Shown: positions 34,494 to 42,911 of the stretch, in pieces
Position numbering within the stretch: position 1 is the first letter of the stretch
Layout of the letters: each line of letters opens with the position of its first letter
Assembly: GCF_003762905.1 (NCBI RefSeq)
Contig: NZ_RJKS01000003.1
Span: forward strand, 558,001 to 622,000
Direction: 5' to 3'
Origin: Curtobacterium sp. ZW137
GTDB lineage: Bacteria; Actinomycetota; Actinomycetes; Actinomycetales; Microbacteriaceae
DNA: 64,000 nucleotides
Notes under the pieces: model-generated
Told to the model about the DNA's origin: nothing
Database searches by the model: none
Seen by the model: the letters and a program-made list of their open reading frames with translations, nothing else
Translations under genes and position numbers: made by a program

Positions 34494-35956
34494 CCGCCAC
34501 GCAGGACGCATCGGACCTGTGGGACGACTGGAACGCGCAGCTCGAGCTCGCCGAGGAGATGATCCCGATCATCGGGCGGCTGCACCGGCGGGACGGCGTC
34601 GTCGCCGGCATCCACGGTCGCCGGCTGGTGAACCGCTCGGCGATCGAGATCGTCAAGGCGCACCGGTTCGCCCGGCACGTCGACGGTGCACCGTTGCCGC
34701 TGGCGGAGTCGCTCGCGATCCTGCGGACGATCGACGCGACCGGCAGCGGTCCGGCGTCCCTCGACCTCGGCGCGCTCGCCGCACGGGTGCGTTCTGCGTC
34801 CGACGCGGACGCGGCCGCGACGATCGCCGCACAGCTCCGGTCCGCGGACGGCAGCGGGCCGCTGCCGACGACGGACGTGGTGCTCTACGGGTTCGGCCGC
34901 ATCGGACGCCTGCTCGCCCGGATCCTGATCTCCCACCAGTCCCGCGCGACCGGGCTGCGGCTCCGGGCGATCGTGGTGCGTGAAGCGACCGGCGCCGACG
35001 ACCTCGTCAAGCGTGCGAGCCTGCTGCGGCGCGACTCCGTGCACGGTCCCTTCGACGGCACGATCTCCGTCGACGAGGACGCCCAGACCATCATCGCGAA
35101 CGGCACCAGCATCGCCGTGATCCGGGCGTCCGACCCGAGCGAGATCGACTACACGGCGTACGGGATCGACGACGCGATCATCGTCGACAACACCGGCCGG
35201 TGGCGCACCGACGACGAGCTCCGGCGGCACCTGGTGGCGCCCGGCGCAGCACGCGTGCTCCTCACCGCACCCGGCAAGGGCAACGTCCCGAACGTCGTCC
35301 AGGGCATCAACGGCGCCGACGCCGAGGACGCTGACGTCGTCGCGGCGGCCTCGTGCACGACGAACGCCGTCGCCCCGGTGCTCGCCGCGCTCGACGCCGA
35401 GTACGGCGTGGTCCGCGGGCACATCGAGACGGTGCACTCGTTCACGAACGACCAGAACCTGACCGACAACTTCCACAAGGCGGATCGTCGCGGTCGTGCG
35501 GCACCGCTCAACATGGTGATCACCGAGACCGGTGCCGCCCGTGCCGTGGCGAAGGCCGTCCCTGCGCTCGACGGCAAGCTCACCGCGAGCGCCATCCGCG
35601 TGCCGACGCCCGACGTGTCGCTCGCGATCCTGAACCTGCGCCTCGGGCGTCCGACCGACCGGGACGGCGTCAACGCGTTCCTCCGGAGCGTGTCGCTCGG
35701 CTCGGCGCTGCGGTCCCAGGTCGACTACGTGGAGTCGCCCGAGTTCGTCTCCTCCGACGTCCTCGGGTCGCGCTTCGCGGGTGTCGTCGACGGGCTCGCG
35801 ACCCAGGCGAACGGCGACGACGTCGTGCTCTACGTCTGGTACGACAACGAGTTCGGCTACTCGTACCAGGTCGTGCGCGTGCTGGAGACGATGAGCCGGG
35901 CGCACCCGGCCCCCGTCCCCGAACGCGGACCACGAGAACTCGCGATCACGACCTGA
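34490..35956 (+). CDS. Long-form glyceraldehyde-3-phosphate dehydrogenase (GapB-like)
   Basis: 488 residues from a GTG overlapping the pckG stop, ribosome site GAGGAGG. About 125 extra N-terminal residues precede the NAD(P)-binding GFGRIGR (134-140). The catalytic segment ASCTTN has Cys289, and the C-terminus ends [17 protein letters not shown]. Long GAPDH proteins of this form, such as corynebacterial GapB, act mainly in the gluconeogenic direction with NADPH. That direction matches PEP carboxykinase upstream and would supply glyceraldehyde 3-phosphate, a transketolase acceptor. Confidence 0.92.
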   Translation: MTATQDASDLWDDWNAQLELAEEMIPIIGRLHRRDGVVAGIHGRRLVNRSAIEIVKAHRFARHVDGAPLPLAESLAILRTIDATGSGPASLDLGALAARVRSASDADAAATIAAQLRSADGSGPLPTTDVVLYGFGRIGRLLARILISHQSRATGLRLRAIVVREATGADDLVKRASLLRRDSVHGPFDGTISVDEDAQTIIANGTSIAVIRASDPSEIDYTAYGIDDAIIVDNTGRWRTDDELRRHLVAPGAARVLLTAPGKGNVPNVVQGINGADAEDADVVAAASCTTNAVAPVLAALDAEYGVVRGHIETVHSFTNDQNLTDNFHKADRRGRAAPLNMVITETGAARAVAKAVPALDGKLTASAIRVPTPDVSLAILNLRLGRPTDRDGVNAFLRSVSLGSALRSQVDYVESPEFVSSDVLGSRFAGVVDGLATQANGDDVVLYVWYDNEFGYSYQVVRVLETMSRAHPAPVPERGPRELAITT

Positions 35957-36011
35957 TCGCGACGAGCGCGCCCCTCTGCGGAGTCTCCTGTGGTGGGGGA
36001 AGGGCGTGCTC

Positions 36012-36058
36012 CGAGGGAGGGGACCGCGCCGCGCCCCCGCAGTCCGTCCCCTCCCTCG
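36012..36058. terminator. Terminator between GAPDH and MFS genes
   Basis: Exact 13-bp stem: CGAGGGAGGGGAC at 36012-36024 pairs with 36046-36058 around a 21-nt C-rich loop. It lies in the convergent gap 35957-36100. Confidence 0.65.
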
Positions 36059-36100
36059 ACACCTACTCCTTGGGCGGGCGCCTGCCCAGCGGGGCCGAGC

Positions 36101-37354
36101 TCAGGCGCCGGTGCTGCCGACCGTCGCGACGGGACCGGTCGGCGCGGCGGCGGCGAGGTCGGCAGCCGGCGCGTCCGGCGCCACCGGGATCCCGTTCGCA
36201 CGCCGCAGACCGAGCCCGACGATCACCGCCGCACCGATCACGGCGATCCCACCCGCGAACCAGAAGTCCGCGGCGAGACCGAACGACGTCACCGCGACGC
36301 CGCCGAGGACCGAACCCGCGGCGATGGCCAGCTGGATGGTCGTGACGAACAGGGCGAGCCCGGTCTCCGAACCGCCCGGAGACGCCGTGGACATCCACGT
36401 CTGCATCCCGAGCGGCAGCGCACCCCAGACCAGTCCCCACACGACGAGCAGCGCGAACACGCCGACGACCGAGTGCGCCAGGAGCGGCAGGGCGATGACC
36501 GCGGCGGCGAGGACGACCTTCGACACCCCGATGGTGCCGAGCACGCTCTTGCCGAGCGTGAACCCGGCGGCGAAGTTGCCGACGATGCCCGCGACACCGA
36601 ACACCAGGAGCGCCAGGGTCACCGTCTCCGGTCCGACCCGCACGAGGTCCTGCAGGTACGGCGCGACGTAGGTGTACGCCGCGAACTGCGCCGCGAAGAC
36701 GAAGGCGGCGGCGATGAGCCCGACCCGTGCCCGCGGGACCCGGAGCAGTGCGCCGAGGGTGCTGAAGCGCACCCGCTGCACCGCGGGGATGCTCGGCAGC
36801 ATCACGAGCTGGAGGACCAGGGCCACGAGGCCGAGCGCTCCGCCGATCACGAACCCGAGGCGCCAGCTGGCCAGCGCGGAGACGAACGCGCCGAGCGGGA
36901 GGCTGACGACGGTGGCGACCGAGACGCCCGCGGTGATGAACGAGGTCGCACGGATCACCGACGGGGCCGCCACGAGCCTCCCGGCGATCCCCGCCCCGAT
37001 GGCCCAGAAGCCGCCGATCCCGACACCCAGCAGCATCCGCGCGCCGAGCAGGACCGCGAAGGACGGCGCGACGGCCGCCAGGCCGTCGGCGACGACGAGC
37101 AGGACCGTCAGGGCGACGAGCACGACGCGACGGTCGAGGCGCGACGTGGCGACCGTGACCACCGGTGCTGCGACGGCTCCGACCAGACCGGTCGCGACGA
37201 CCATCAGCCCGGCGGTCCCGACGGGGACGTCGAGGTCGGTGGCGATCGCGGGGAGGAGCCCGATGGGCAGGAACTCCGAGAGCACCAGGACGAAGGACCC
37301 GAGTGCGACGGAGAGGACGCTGAGCCACCCGCGGCGCTCTGCTGACGTTGTCAT
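36101..37354 (-). CDS. MFS transporter, DHA1 exporter type
   Basis: 417 residues, twelve membrane segments. Resembles AraJ/NepI-type drug:H+ antiporters: SEFLPIGLLPAIATDL in helix 1, the loop RLDRRVVLVAL, ARMLLGVGIGGFWAIGAGIAGRLV in helix 4, and the GxLGG motif in helix 5 region. Such proteins export sugars, nucleosides or drugs. Start placed at MTTSAERRG, as the upstream in-frame sequence lies opposite the MocR gene and is not family-like. Substrate unknown. Confidence 0.85.
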   Translation of the reverse strand: MTTSAERRGWLSVLSVALGSFVLVLSEFLPIGLLPAIATDLDVPVGTAGLMVVATGLVGAVAAPVVTVATSRLDRRVVLVALTVLLVVADGLAAVAPSFAVLLGARMLLGVGIGGFWAIGAGIAGRLVAAPSVIRATSFITAGVSVATVVSLPLGAFVSALASWRLGFVIGGALGLVALVLQLVMLPSIPAVQRVRFSTLGALLRVPRARVGLIAAAFVFAAQFAAYTYVAPYLQDLVRVGPETVTLALLVFGVAGIVGNFAAGFTLGKSVLGTIGVSKVVLAAAVIALPLLAHSVVGVFALLVVWGLVWGALPLGMQTWMSTASPGGSETGLALFVTTIQLAIAAGSVLGGVAVTSFGLAADFWFAGGIAVIGAAVIVGLGLRRANGIPVAPDAPAADLAAAAPTGPVATVGSTGA

Positions 37355-37398
37355 GGAGGCGTCAAAGCCGCCGCGGCCCGTTCCATTCCCCGGTGACG

Positions 37399-38721
37399 TC
37401 ACTCGTCGCGTCGGCGTGTCCCTCCGTCCACCGCCTCGCTGATGTCGGCCGCCAGGTGCACGGCGTCCACCGGGTCGAGCCGAGCCGTCGTGACACGGAT
37501 GAACGGTGGTGTCCCGAGTCGGAACCCCTCGCCCGGACGGACCGCCCACCCCTTCGTCATGAGGTGTGCCGTGACGGCCGCTTCCTCGTGGACCGGGACG
37601 AGCACGTTCAGCCCGCTCGCGCCGTGCGCCGCGATGCCGTACGCCGCGAGCGCGGCGACGAGCGCGCTCCGGCGCTGCCGGTAGACCTCGGTGGCGTGGC
37701 GCACTGCGTCGAGCGACCGCTCGTCGCTGAGTGCGGCGGCCACGATGCGTTGGGTGAAGTGGCTCACCCACCCGGGGCCGAGCAGCATCCGTCCCTGCAC
37801 CCGGTCGGCGGTGTCCCGGTCGGACGCGGTCACGGCGAGCCGCAGGTCCGGGCCGAGGGCCTTGCTCATGGAGCGGATCACGGCCCATCTCCGGCGGTCC
37901 GTCGTGACCGTCGCCGCCGGGGTGTCCGTGATCGGCGCGGCGTGGTCGTCCTCGATCACCATCAGATCCGGGTGCTGGGCCACGACGGCTCGGAGCGCGG
38001 CGGCCCGCGCCTCGGACATCACCGACCCGCGGGGGTTCTGCGCCCGTGGGGTCAGCACGAGCGCGCTGCAGTGACGCGACGCGAGCACGGCGGCGAGGGC
38101 GCCCGGGTCGAGTCCCTCGTCGTCGACCGGCACGGGTGCCACCTCGAGCTGCAGCACCCGCAGCAGGGACAGCGACGACACCCACTGCGGGTCCTCGACG
38201 ACCACGGTCTCACCGGGCCGGACGGTCGCGGCGAGGATGCGCTCCATCGCGTCGAGTGCCCCGTTGGTCGCGGTGAGCGGTCCGACGATCCCGTCCGCGG
38301 CGAACTGGGTCCGCATCACCCGGGCGAGCGCGGGGTGCACGGACTCGGAGTCGTAGAGCGCCGGTTCGTAGAGGTCAGGGGAGAGCAGGGCGCCGATGTC
38401 CGGCAGCAGCAGCGGGTCCGGGGATGCGGTGGAGAGGTCGCGCACGCCGGAGGGCACGCCGGGGCCGCCGACGGGGCGGGGGAGCGCCGGCAGCTGAGCG
38501 ACACGACTGCGACGACCGTGGGTCGACGCGATCACGCCTCGCTCGCGGAGCATCCGGAACGCCAGTGCGGCGGTGCCCGGACTGAGCCCGGATGTTTCCG
38601 ACACATGTCGTACTGAGGGGAGATCCGCCCCCGGCGTTAACTCCCCGTTACGGATCGCCGCTGAGATTGCTTCCACGAGATCACGTGAGGAAACTGACTT
38701 TCGTAAGTCATCCACTAACAC
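37399..38721 (-). CDS. MocR-family regulator (GntR HTH fused to aminotransferase fold)
   Basis: 440 residues from a GTG at 38721. The GntR winged HTH (residues 1-72) contains LPSVRHVSETSGLSPGTAALAFRML. The fold-type I aminotransferase domain has GALDAMERIL, IEDDHA (Asp258-Asp259-His260) and the PLP lysine Lys287 in RSMSKALG. MocR proteins sense pyridoxal phosphate or its amino-compound adducts. It is divergent from PaiB, not from pdxST, so it probably controls the degradative operon beginning at 38748 rather than vitamin B6 synthesis. Confidence 0.9.
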   Translation of the reverse strand: MLVDDLRKSVSSRDLVEAISAAIRNGELTPGADLPSVRHVSETSGLSPGTAALAFRMLRERGVIASTHGRRSRVAQLPALPRPVGGPGVPSGVRDLSTASPDPLLLPDIGALLSPDLYEPALYDSESVHPALARVMRTQFAADGIVGPLTATNGALDAMERILAATVRPGETVVVEDPQWVSSLSLLRVLQLEVAPVPVDDEGLDPGALAAVLASRHCSALVLTPRAQNPRGSVMSEARAAALRAVVAQHPDLMVIEDDHAAPITDTPAATVTTDRRRWAVIRSMSKALGPDLRLAVTASDRDTADRVQGRMLLGPGWVSHFTQRIVAAALSDERSLDAVRHATEVYRQRRSALVAALAAYGIAAHGASGLNVLVPVHEEAAVTAHLMTKGWAVRPGEGFRLGTPPFIRVTTARLDPVDAVHLAADISEAVDGGTRRRDE

Positions 38722-38734
38722 AGTTACGAACTGT
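38720..38734. promoter_or_regulatory. Dyad in the MocR/PaiB divergent promoter
   Basis: ACAGTT at 38720-38725 and AACTGT at 38729-38734 are exact inverted repeats around ACG. The site covers the MocR -10 box and start codon and lies 14 bases before the PaiB start, so a bound protein would affect both genes. Confidence 0.55.
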
Positions 38735-38758
38735 ACTAGGACACATTGTGTGGGTCAA
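38730..38758 (-). promoter_or_regulatory. MocR promoter, probably leaderless
   Basis: On the minus strand TTGACC (38758-38753) and TACAGT (38735-38730) are separated by exactly 17 bases. The -10 box ends eight bases before the GTG at 38721 and there is no ribosome site. The -35 box lies within the first codons of the divergent PaiB gene. Confidence 0.6.
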
Positions 38759-39419
38759 TCCTCTCTTCGAATCCGACGCCCTCGACGGCGTCGGTGCGCT
38801 CATCGCGGCGAACTCGCTGGCGACGATCGTCGCCGCGTCGCCCCTCCGTGCGGCTCACCTGCCCCTCCTGCTGGAGACGGGTGGTGACACGGCGGGCCCC
38901 GGCCACGGCACGACCGCCGTGCTGACCGGACACGTGCCGCGAGCCGATCCGCTCGCCCAGGCCGTCCTGGCCGGCGAACGACTGCTCTGCGTGTTCCACG
39001 GCCCGCGCGCCTACGTCAGCGCCGGCTGGTACGGCGGTCCGGGTCTGCCGACCTACAACTTCACCGTCGCGCACCTGAGCGGCCGGTCCGAGCTCCTGGG
39101 CACCGACGACCTCCGGGAGCACCTCGTCGAGCTCATCCGTACCGAGGAGTCCCGGAAGGCCCCGGTGGACGCCGGCCCCTGGACGATCGACGCCACCGCC
39201 GACGCCCGCATCGACCAGCTCCTGCCGGCCGTGATCGGGTTCCGCGTGGTGGTGGACGACGCCCGGGCGAAGGCGAAGCTCGGACAGAACCGCACCACCG
39301 AGGACCGCCGCAGCACGATCGAGCACCTCGCCGAGTCGCCCGTCGCCGAGCACCGCGCGATCGCCACCGCCATGCACGCCTCGGAAGCCGCCCCCGAACC
39401 CCGGAAGGCCGGACACTGA
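38748..39419 (+). CDS. PaiB-like FMN-binding protein
   Basis: 223 residues from GTG 38748, AGGA eight bases before it. Family features: VNPLFESDALDGVGALIAANSLATIV near the start, AHLPLLLE, LLCVFHGPRAYVSAGWY, LPTYNFTVAHLSG and the C-terminal LPAVIGFRVVVDDARAKAKLGQNR. PaiB proteins have a split-barrel flavin-binding fold; B. subtilis PaiB was described as a negative regulator, but others may be flavin or heme enzymes. It is the first gene of the amidohydrolase/ABC operon, TGATG overlap with the next gene. Confidence 0.85.
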   Translation: MWVNPLFESDALDGVGALIAANSLATIVAASPLRAAHLPLLLETGGDTAGPGHGTTAVLTGHVPRADPLAQAVLAGERLLCVFHGPRAYVSAGWYGGPGLPTYNFTVAHLSGRSELLGTDDLREHLVELIRTEESRKAPVDAGPWTIDATADARIDQLLPAVIGFRVVVDDARAKAKLGQNRTTEDRRSTIEHLAESPVAEHRAIATAMHASEAAPEPRKAGH

Positions 39420-40990
39420 TGCGACTCGACCTGCTCATCACGAACGCCTCGATCCGCACGCTCGACCCCGCACGTCCGACCGCGACGACGATCGGGATCT
39501 GGCAGGGCCGGATCGTCGGGCTCGACGAGGACGTCGCCGGCCTCGACGCCGCGGAGATCGTCGACCTGCACGGTGCCACGGTGCTGCCCGGCTTCATCGA
39601 CGCGCACACGCACCTCCAGCTCGTCGGGCAGTCCCTGCAGGCCGTCGACATCGGCGGGATCACCGAGGTCGACCGCGCGCTCGAGGCCATCGCGGCCCGT
39701 GCCGCCGAGGTCCCCGAGGACGGCTGGGTCACGATCAGCGGGTACGACCAGCGCGTGCTCGGCCGGGACCTCACCGCACTCGAGCTCGACCGTGCCGTCG
39801 GTCCCCGCCGCGCATGGGCCAGGCACGTGTCCAGCCACTCCTCGGTCGTCTCGACCGCGGTCCTCGACCGGATCGACGACCTGGCGCTCCGCGCCCACCC
39901 GGACGTCGCGGTCGGTCTGCTCGAGGAGGGGCACCAGGACGTCGTCCGCGGACAGCGCCTCCCGTACGCGATCGATGACGTCGTGGAGGCCGTGGCGCTC
40001 GCCGCCGACCAGGCCCGCGCCGAGGGCGTCACGATGTGCATCGAAGCAGGCGCCGGTGGCTGGATCGGCAGCCTCAACCCGCTCGACCTCGAGGCGTTCC
40101 GCCGGCTGCAGGAACAGGGCCGGCTGCCGCTCCGCATGCAGATCATGCCGAGCAAGGACGCCCTGCACGCGGTCCGCGGCGGTGACGGCTTCACCCGAGG
40201 GCTCTCGCTCGGCCTGCGCACCGGGATGGGCGCCGACATGCTCGGCATCGGCCCGCTCAAGTTCGTCCTGGACGGCGGCATGATGGTCCGCACCGCGCAC
40301 CTGTCCGAGCCGTACGAGGGCAGCGACGACCCCGGAGCGCTCACCGAGGACGCCGACGTGCTCATGGCGGACATGGCCGACGCGGTCGCCGGCGGCTGGC
40401 AGCTGGCCGTCCACGCGATCGGCGATGCGGCACTGGACGTCGCACTCGACGGGTTCGAGCGTGCGTTCGCCGCCACACCCCACCATCGTGGCCGCCACCG
40501 CATCGAGCACGGCGGCCTGATCCGCGACGACCAGGTCCCTCGCCTCGCCGCGCTCGGCATCGCCGTCGCCGGCCAGGCGTGCTTCCTCTGGGACTCCGGC
40601 GACGACTTCGCCGGCCAGGTCGGCGAGCACCGCGTGCCGTGGCTCTACCGCGGACGCTCACTCCTCGACGCGGGCGTCCCGCTGATCGGCAGCACCGACC
40701 GTCCGCTGCCGGGAACGCCGCTGCGCGCGATCCAGACCGCCGTCGAGCGCCGGTCGTCGACCGGTCGACCGCTCGCCCCGCACGAGGGACTCACGGTCGC
40801 CGAGGCGGTCGCGACGGTCACCACGACGGCCGCGTGGGCCGCCGGGATGGAGGACCGGCTCGGCATCCTGGCGCCCGGGTTCCTGGCCGACCTCGTCCTG
40901 CTCGAAGCCGACCCGTTCCTCGTGGAGACGTCCGAGATCGCCGACATCCCGGTGCTGGGCACCGTCGTCGACGGACGGTTCACCTCGTGA
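39419..40990 (+). CDS. YtcJ-like metal-dependent amidohydrolase
   Basis: 523 residues. TIM-barrel amidohydrolase with a small beta domain at both ends. HxH pair in PGFIDAHTH (His63, His65), then LAVHAIGDAAL, HRIEHGG and STDRPLPG supply the later His and Asp ligands. The family hydrolyses amide or similar C-N bonds, often of small heterocycles or N-acyl compounds, and includes many members with no known substrate. Overlaps PaiB (TGATG) and the hydroxyacid dehydrogenase (GTGA). Likely degrades the compound brought in by the downstream ABC transporter. Confidence 0.87.
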   Translation: MRLDLLITNASIRTLDPARPTATTIGIWQGRIVGLDEDVAGLDAAEIVDLHGATVLPGFIDAHTHLQLVGQSLQAVDIGGITEVDRALEAIAARAAEVPEDGWVTISGYDQRVLGRDLTALELDRAVGPRRAWARHVSSHSSVVSTAVLDRIDDLALRAHPDVAVGLLEEGHQDVVRGQRLPYAIDDVVEAVALAADQARAEGVTMCIEAGAGGWIGSLNPLDLEAFRRLQEQGRLPLRMQIMPSKDALHAVRGGDGFTRGLSLGLRTGMGADMLGIGPLKFVLDGGMMVRTAHLSEPYEGSDDPGALTEDADVLMADMADAVAGGWQLAVHAIGDAALDVALDGFERAFAATPHHRGRHRIEHGGLIRDDQVPRLAALGIAVAGQACFLWDSGDDFAGQVGEHRVPWLYRGRSLLDAGVPLIGSTDRPLPGTPLRAIQTAVERRSSTGRPLAPHEGLTVAEAVATVTTTAAWAAGMEDRLGILAPGFLADLVLLEADPFLVETSEIADIPVLGTVVDGRFTS

Positions 40991-41961
40991 TCACCGTGTC
41001 CGTCCCGCCCGCCATCGACAGCATCGCCCTGGAGGCCCGGATCGCCTCCCGCGCCGACGTCCGGCTGGTCCCGTGGGCACTCCAGGGCCCCCCGAGCGTC
41101 CCGGCGCGGGAGCTCGACGCCGTCGTCCTGCCGTTCCACACCACGAGCGCGACGCCGAACCCCGGCTACGTCGGACCGACCGAACTCGCTGCGCTCGCCA
41201 CGGCCGAGTCCGTGCGGCTCGTCCAGCTGCTCTCCATCGGGGCCGAGGGCGTCGCGGCGCACCTGCCGCCCGCCGCGGCGCTGTGCAACGCGGTCGGCGT
41301 CATGGAACGGCAGACCGCCGAACTCGCCGTGACACTCGTGCTCGCCTCGCAGCGCGACCTCGCCGGATTCGTCCGACGCGCCTCGACGGGCACGGATCGC
41401 TGGGACAACCGCCGGACGCCCGGCCTCGCCGGCGCCCGGGTGCTCCTCGTCGGCCACGGCGGCATCGGCTCCCTGGTGGAGCGGATGCTCGAGCCGTTCG
41501 GCGTCGCCGTCACGCGGGTGGCGGGCAGCGAGCGCACACTGCCCGACGGTCGGGCCGTGCACGGACCGGACGCGCTCCCGGCGCTCGCCGCGGATGCGGA
41601 CGTCGTCGTGGTGACGCTGCCGCTGACCACCCGGACGCGTGGACTCATCGGCGCCGAGGTCCTGGCCGCCATGCCGGACCGGGCGCTGCTCGTGAACGTC
41701 GGCCGGGGTCCGGTCGTCGACACCGCGGCGCTCCTCGTCGAACTCCGGGCCGGTCGGCTCCGCGCGGCGCTCGACGTCACCGACCCCGAGCCGCTGCCGG
41801 ACGACCACGAGCTGTGGGCGCTCGACGACGTGATCGTCACGCCGCACGTCGGCGGCAACACCGAACTCATGCCGCGCCTGCTGCTCGACCTCGTCGCAGA
41901 CCAGCTCGTCCGGCTCGACCGCGGACTCCCGCTCGAGAACACCGTGGAGGAACCCCGATGA
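40987..41961 (+). CDS. D-isomer 2-hydroxyacid dehydrogenase family protein
   Basis: 324 residues from a GTG. NAD-binding fold with GHGGIGSLVERML near residue 155; the catalytic set is visible as Arg in NVGRGPVVD, Glu in VTDPEPLPDDH and His in VTPHVGGNT. It interconverts a 2-keto acid and its D-2-hydroxy acid with NAD(P)H. Probably handles a keto acid released by the amidohydrolase pathway; this is inference from context. Confidence 0.87.
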   Translation: MITVSVPPAIDSIALEARIASRADVRLVPWALQGPPSVPARELDAVVLPFHTTSATPNPGYVGPTELAALATAESVRLVQLLSIGAEGVAAHLPPAAALCNAVGVMERQTAELAVTLVLASQRDLAGFVRRASTGTDRWDNRRTPGLAGARVLLVGHGGIGSLVERMLEPFGVAVTRVAGSERTLPDGRAVHGPDALPALAADADVVVVTLPLTTRTRGLIGAEVLAAMPDRALLVNVGRGPVVDTAALLVELRAGRLRAALDVTDPEPLPDDHELWALDDVIVTPHVGGNTELMPRLLLDLVADQLVRLDRGLPLENTVEEPR

Positions 41962-42911
41962 CCAGATACGTCCTCGGACGGGTGCTGTCGGCGGCCATCG
42001 TGCTGGCGCTCCTGTCGATCATCGTCTTCGCGATGGTCCGCCTGATCCCGGGCGACCCCGCCGCGGCGCTCGTCGACCCGGCGAACCCGGACCCGGAGGC
42101 GATCGCGCAGATCCGCCAGCAGCTCGGCCTCGACCGGCCGTGGTGGGTGCAGTACTTCACCTGGATCGGCGGCCTGCTGACCGGTGACCTGGGGGAGTCG
42201 CTCACGAAGCCCTACAGCGTCGCCGAGATGGTCGGCACCCGCCTGCCGGTGAGCATCGAGCTCGCCGTCCTCGCGACCGTGTTCGGCGTCCTCATCGGCA
42301 TCCCGGCCGGGGTGCTCTCGGCCCGACGCACGAACGGCGTCGCCGACCAGAGCGTCCGCGGATTCTCCTTCGCCTTCCTCGCGACCCCGCCCTTCGCCCT
42401 CGGCACCGTGCTCATCCTGGTGAACTCGCTCACCCTGAAGCTCAAGCTCATCGGGTACGTGCCCTTCGCCCAGGACCCGGCCGGGAACCTCGGCGTGATG
42501 GTGCTCCCGTCGCTCCTGCTCGGTCTCGTGATGGCGGCGATCATCGCCAGGTACATGCGCGGCACGCTGCTCGGCACGTTCTCGCAGGACTTCATCCGCA
42601 CTGCACGGGCGAAGGGCGCGTCGCCTTCCCGGGTGATCAACCGCCACGCTCTCCGCAACGCCCTCGTGCCGGTGACGACGATCGTCGGCATCGAGCTCGC
42701 GGGGCTCGTCGGGGGGACGGTCGTCACCGAGACGGTCTTCTCGCTCCCCGGCATCGGCACCGTCCTGGTCGACGCGATCCGGTCCTCCGACTACCCGGTG
42801 ATCCAGGCCTGCGTCCTGCTCCTCGGCCTGGTCTACGTCGTCATCAACTTCGTCGTCGACCTCCTCTACCCGCTGATCGATCCCCGAGTGAGGGTGGTGG
42901 CGACCGCATGA
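41958..42911 (+). CDS. Oligopeptide-type ABC permease (DppB/OppB)
   Basis: 317 residues with six membrane segments. Family opening LGRVLSAAIVLALLSIIVFAMVRLIPGDPAAAL (helix 1, RLIPGDP core), then QLGLDRPWWVQY, GDLGESL, and the EAA-type loop IRTARAKGASPSRVINRHALRNAL near residue 215. First of two permeases for the peptide/nickel/opine class. ATGA-coupled to neighbours on both sides. Confidence 0.93.
   Translation: MTRYVLGRVLSAAIVLALLSIIVFAMVRLIPGDPAAALVDPANPDPEAIAQIRQQLGLDRPWWVQYFTWIGGLLTGDLGESLTKPYSVAEMVGTRLPVSIELAVLATVFGVLIGIPAGVLSARRTNGVADQSVRGFSFAFLATPPFALGTVLILVNSLTLKLKLIGYVPFAQDPAGNLGVMVLPSLLLGLVMAAIIARYMRGTLLGTFSQDFIRTARAKGASPSRVINRHALRNALVPVTTIVGIELAGLVGGTVVTETVFSLPGIGTVLVDAIRSSDYPVIQACVLLLGLVYVVINFVVDLLYPLIDPRVRVVATA

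Noticed and set aside
36101..38185. Extension of the MFS gene to a 694-residue reading
   Set aside because: The extra 277 N-terminal residues are Arg/Gly/Pro-rich and lie over the MocR gene; the MFS helices begin right after the Met at 37354.
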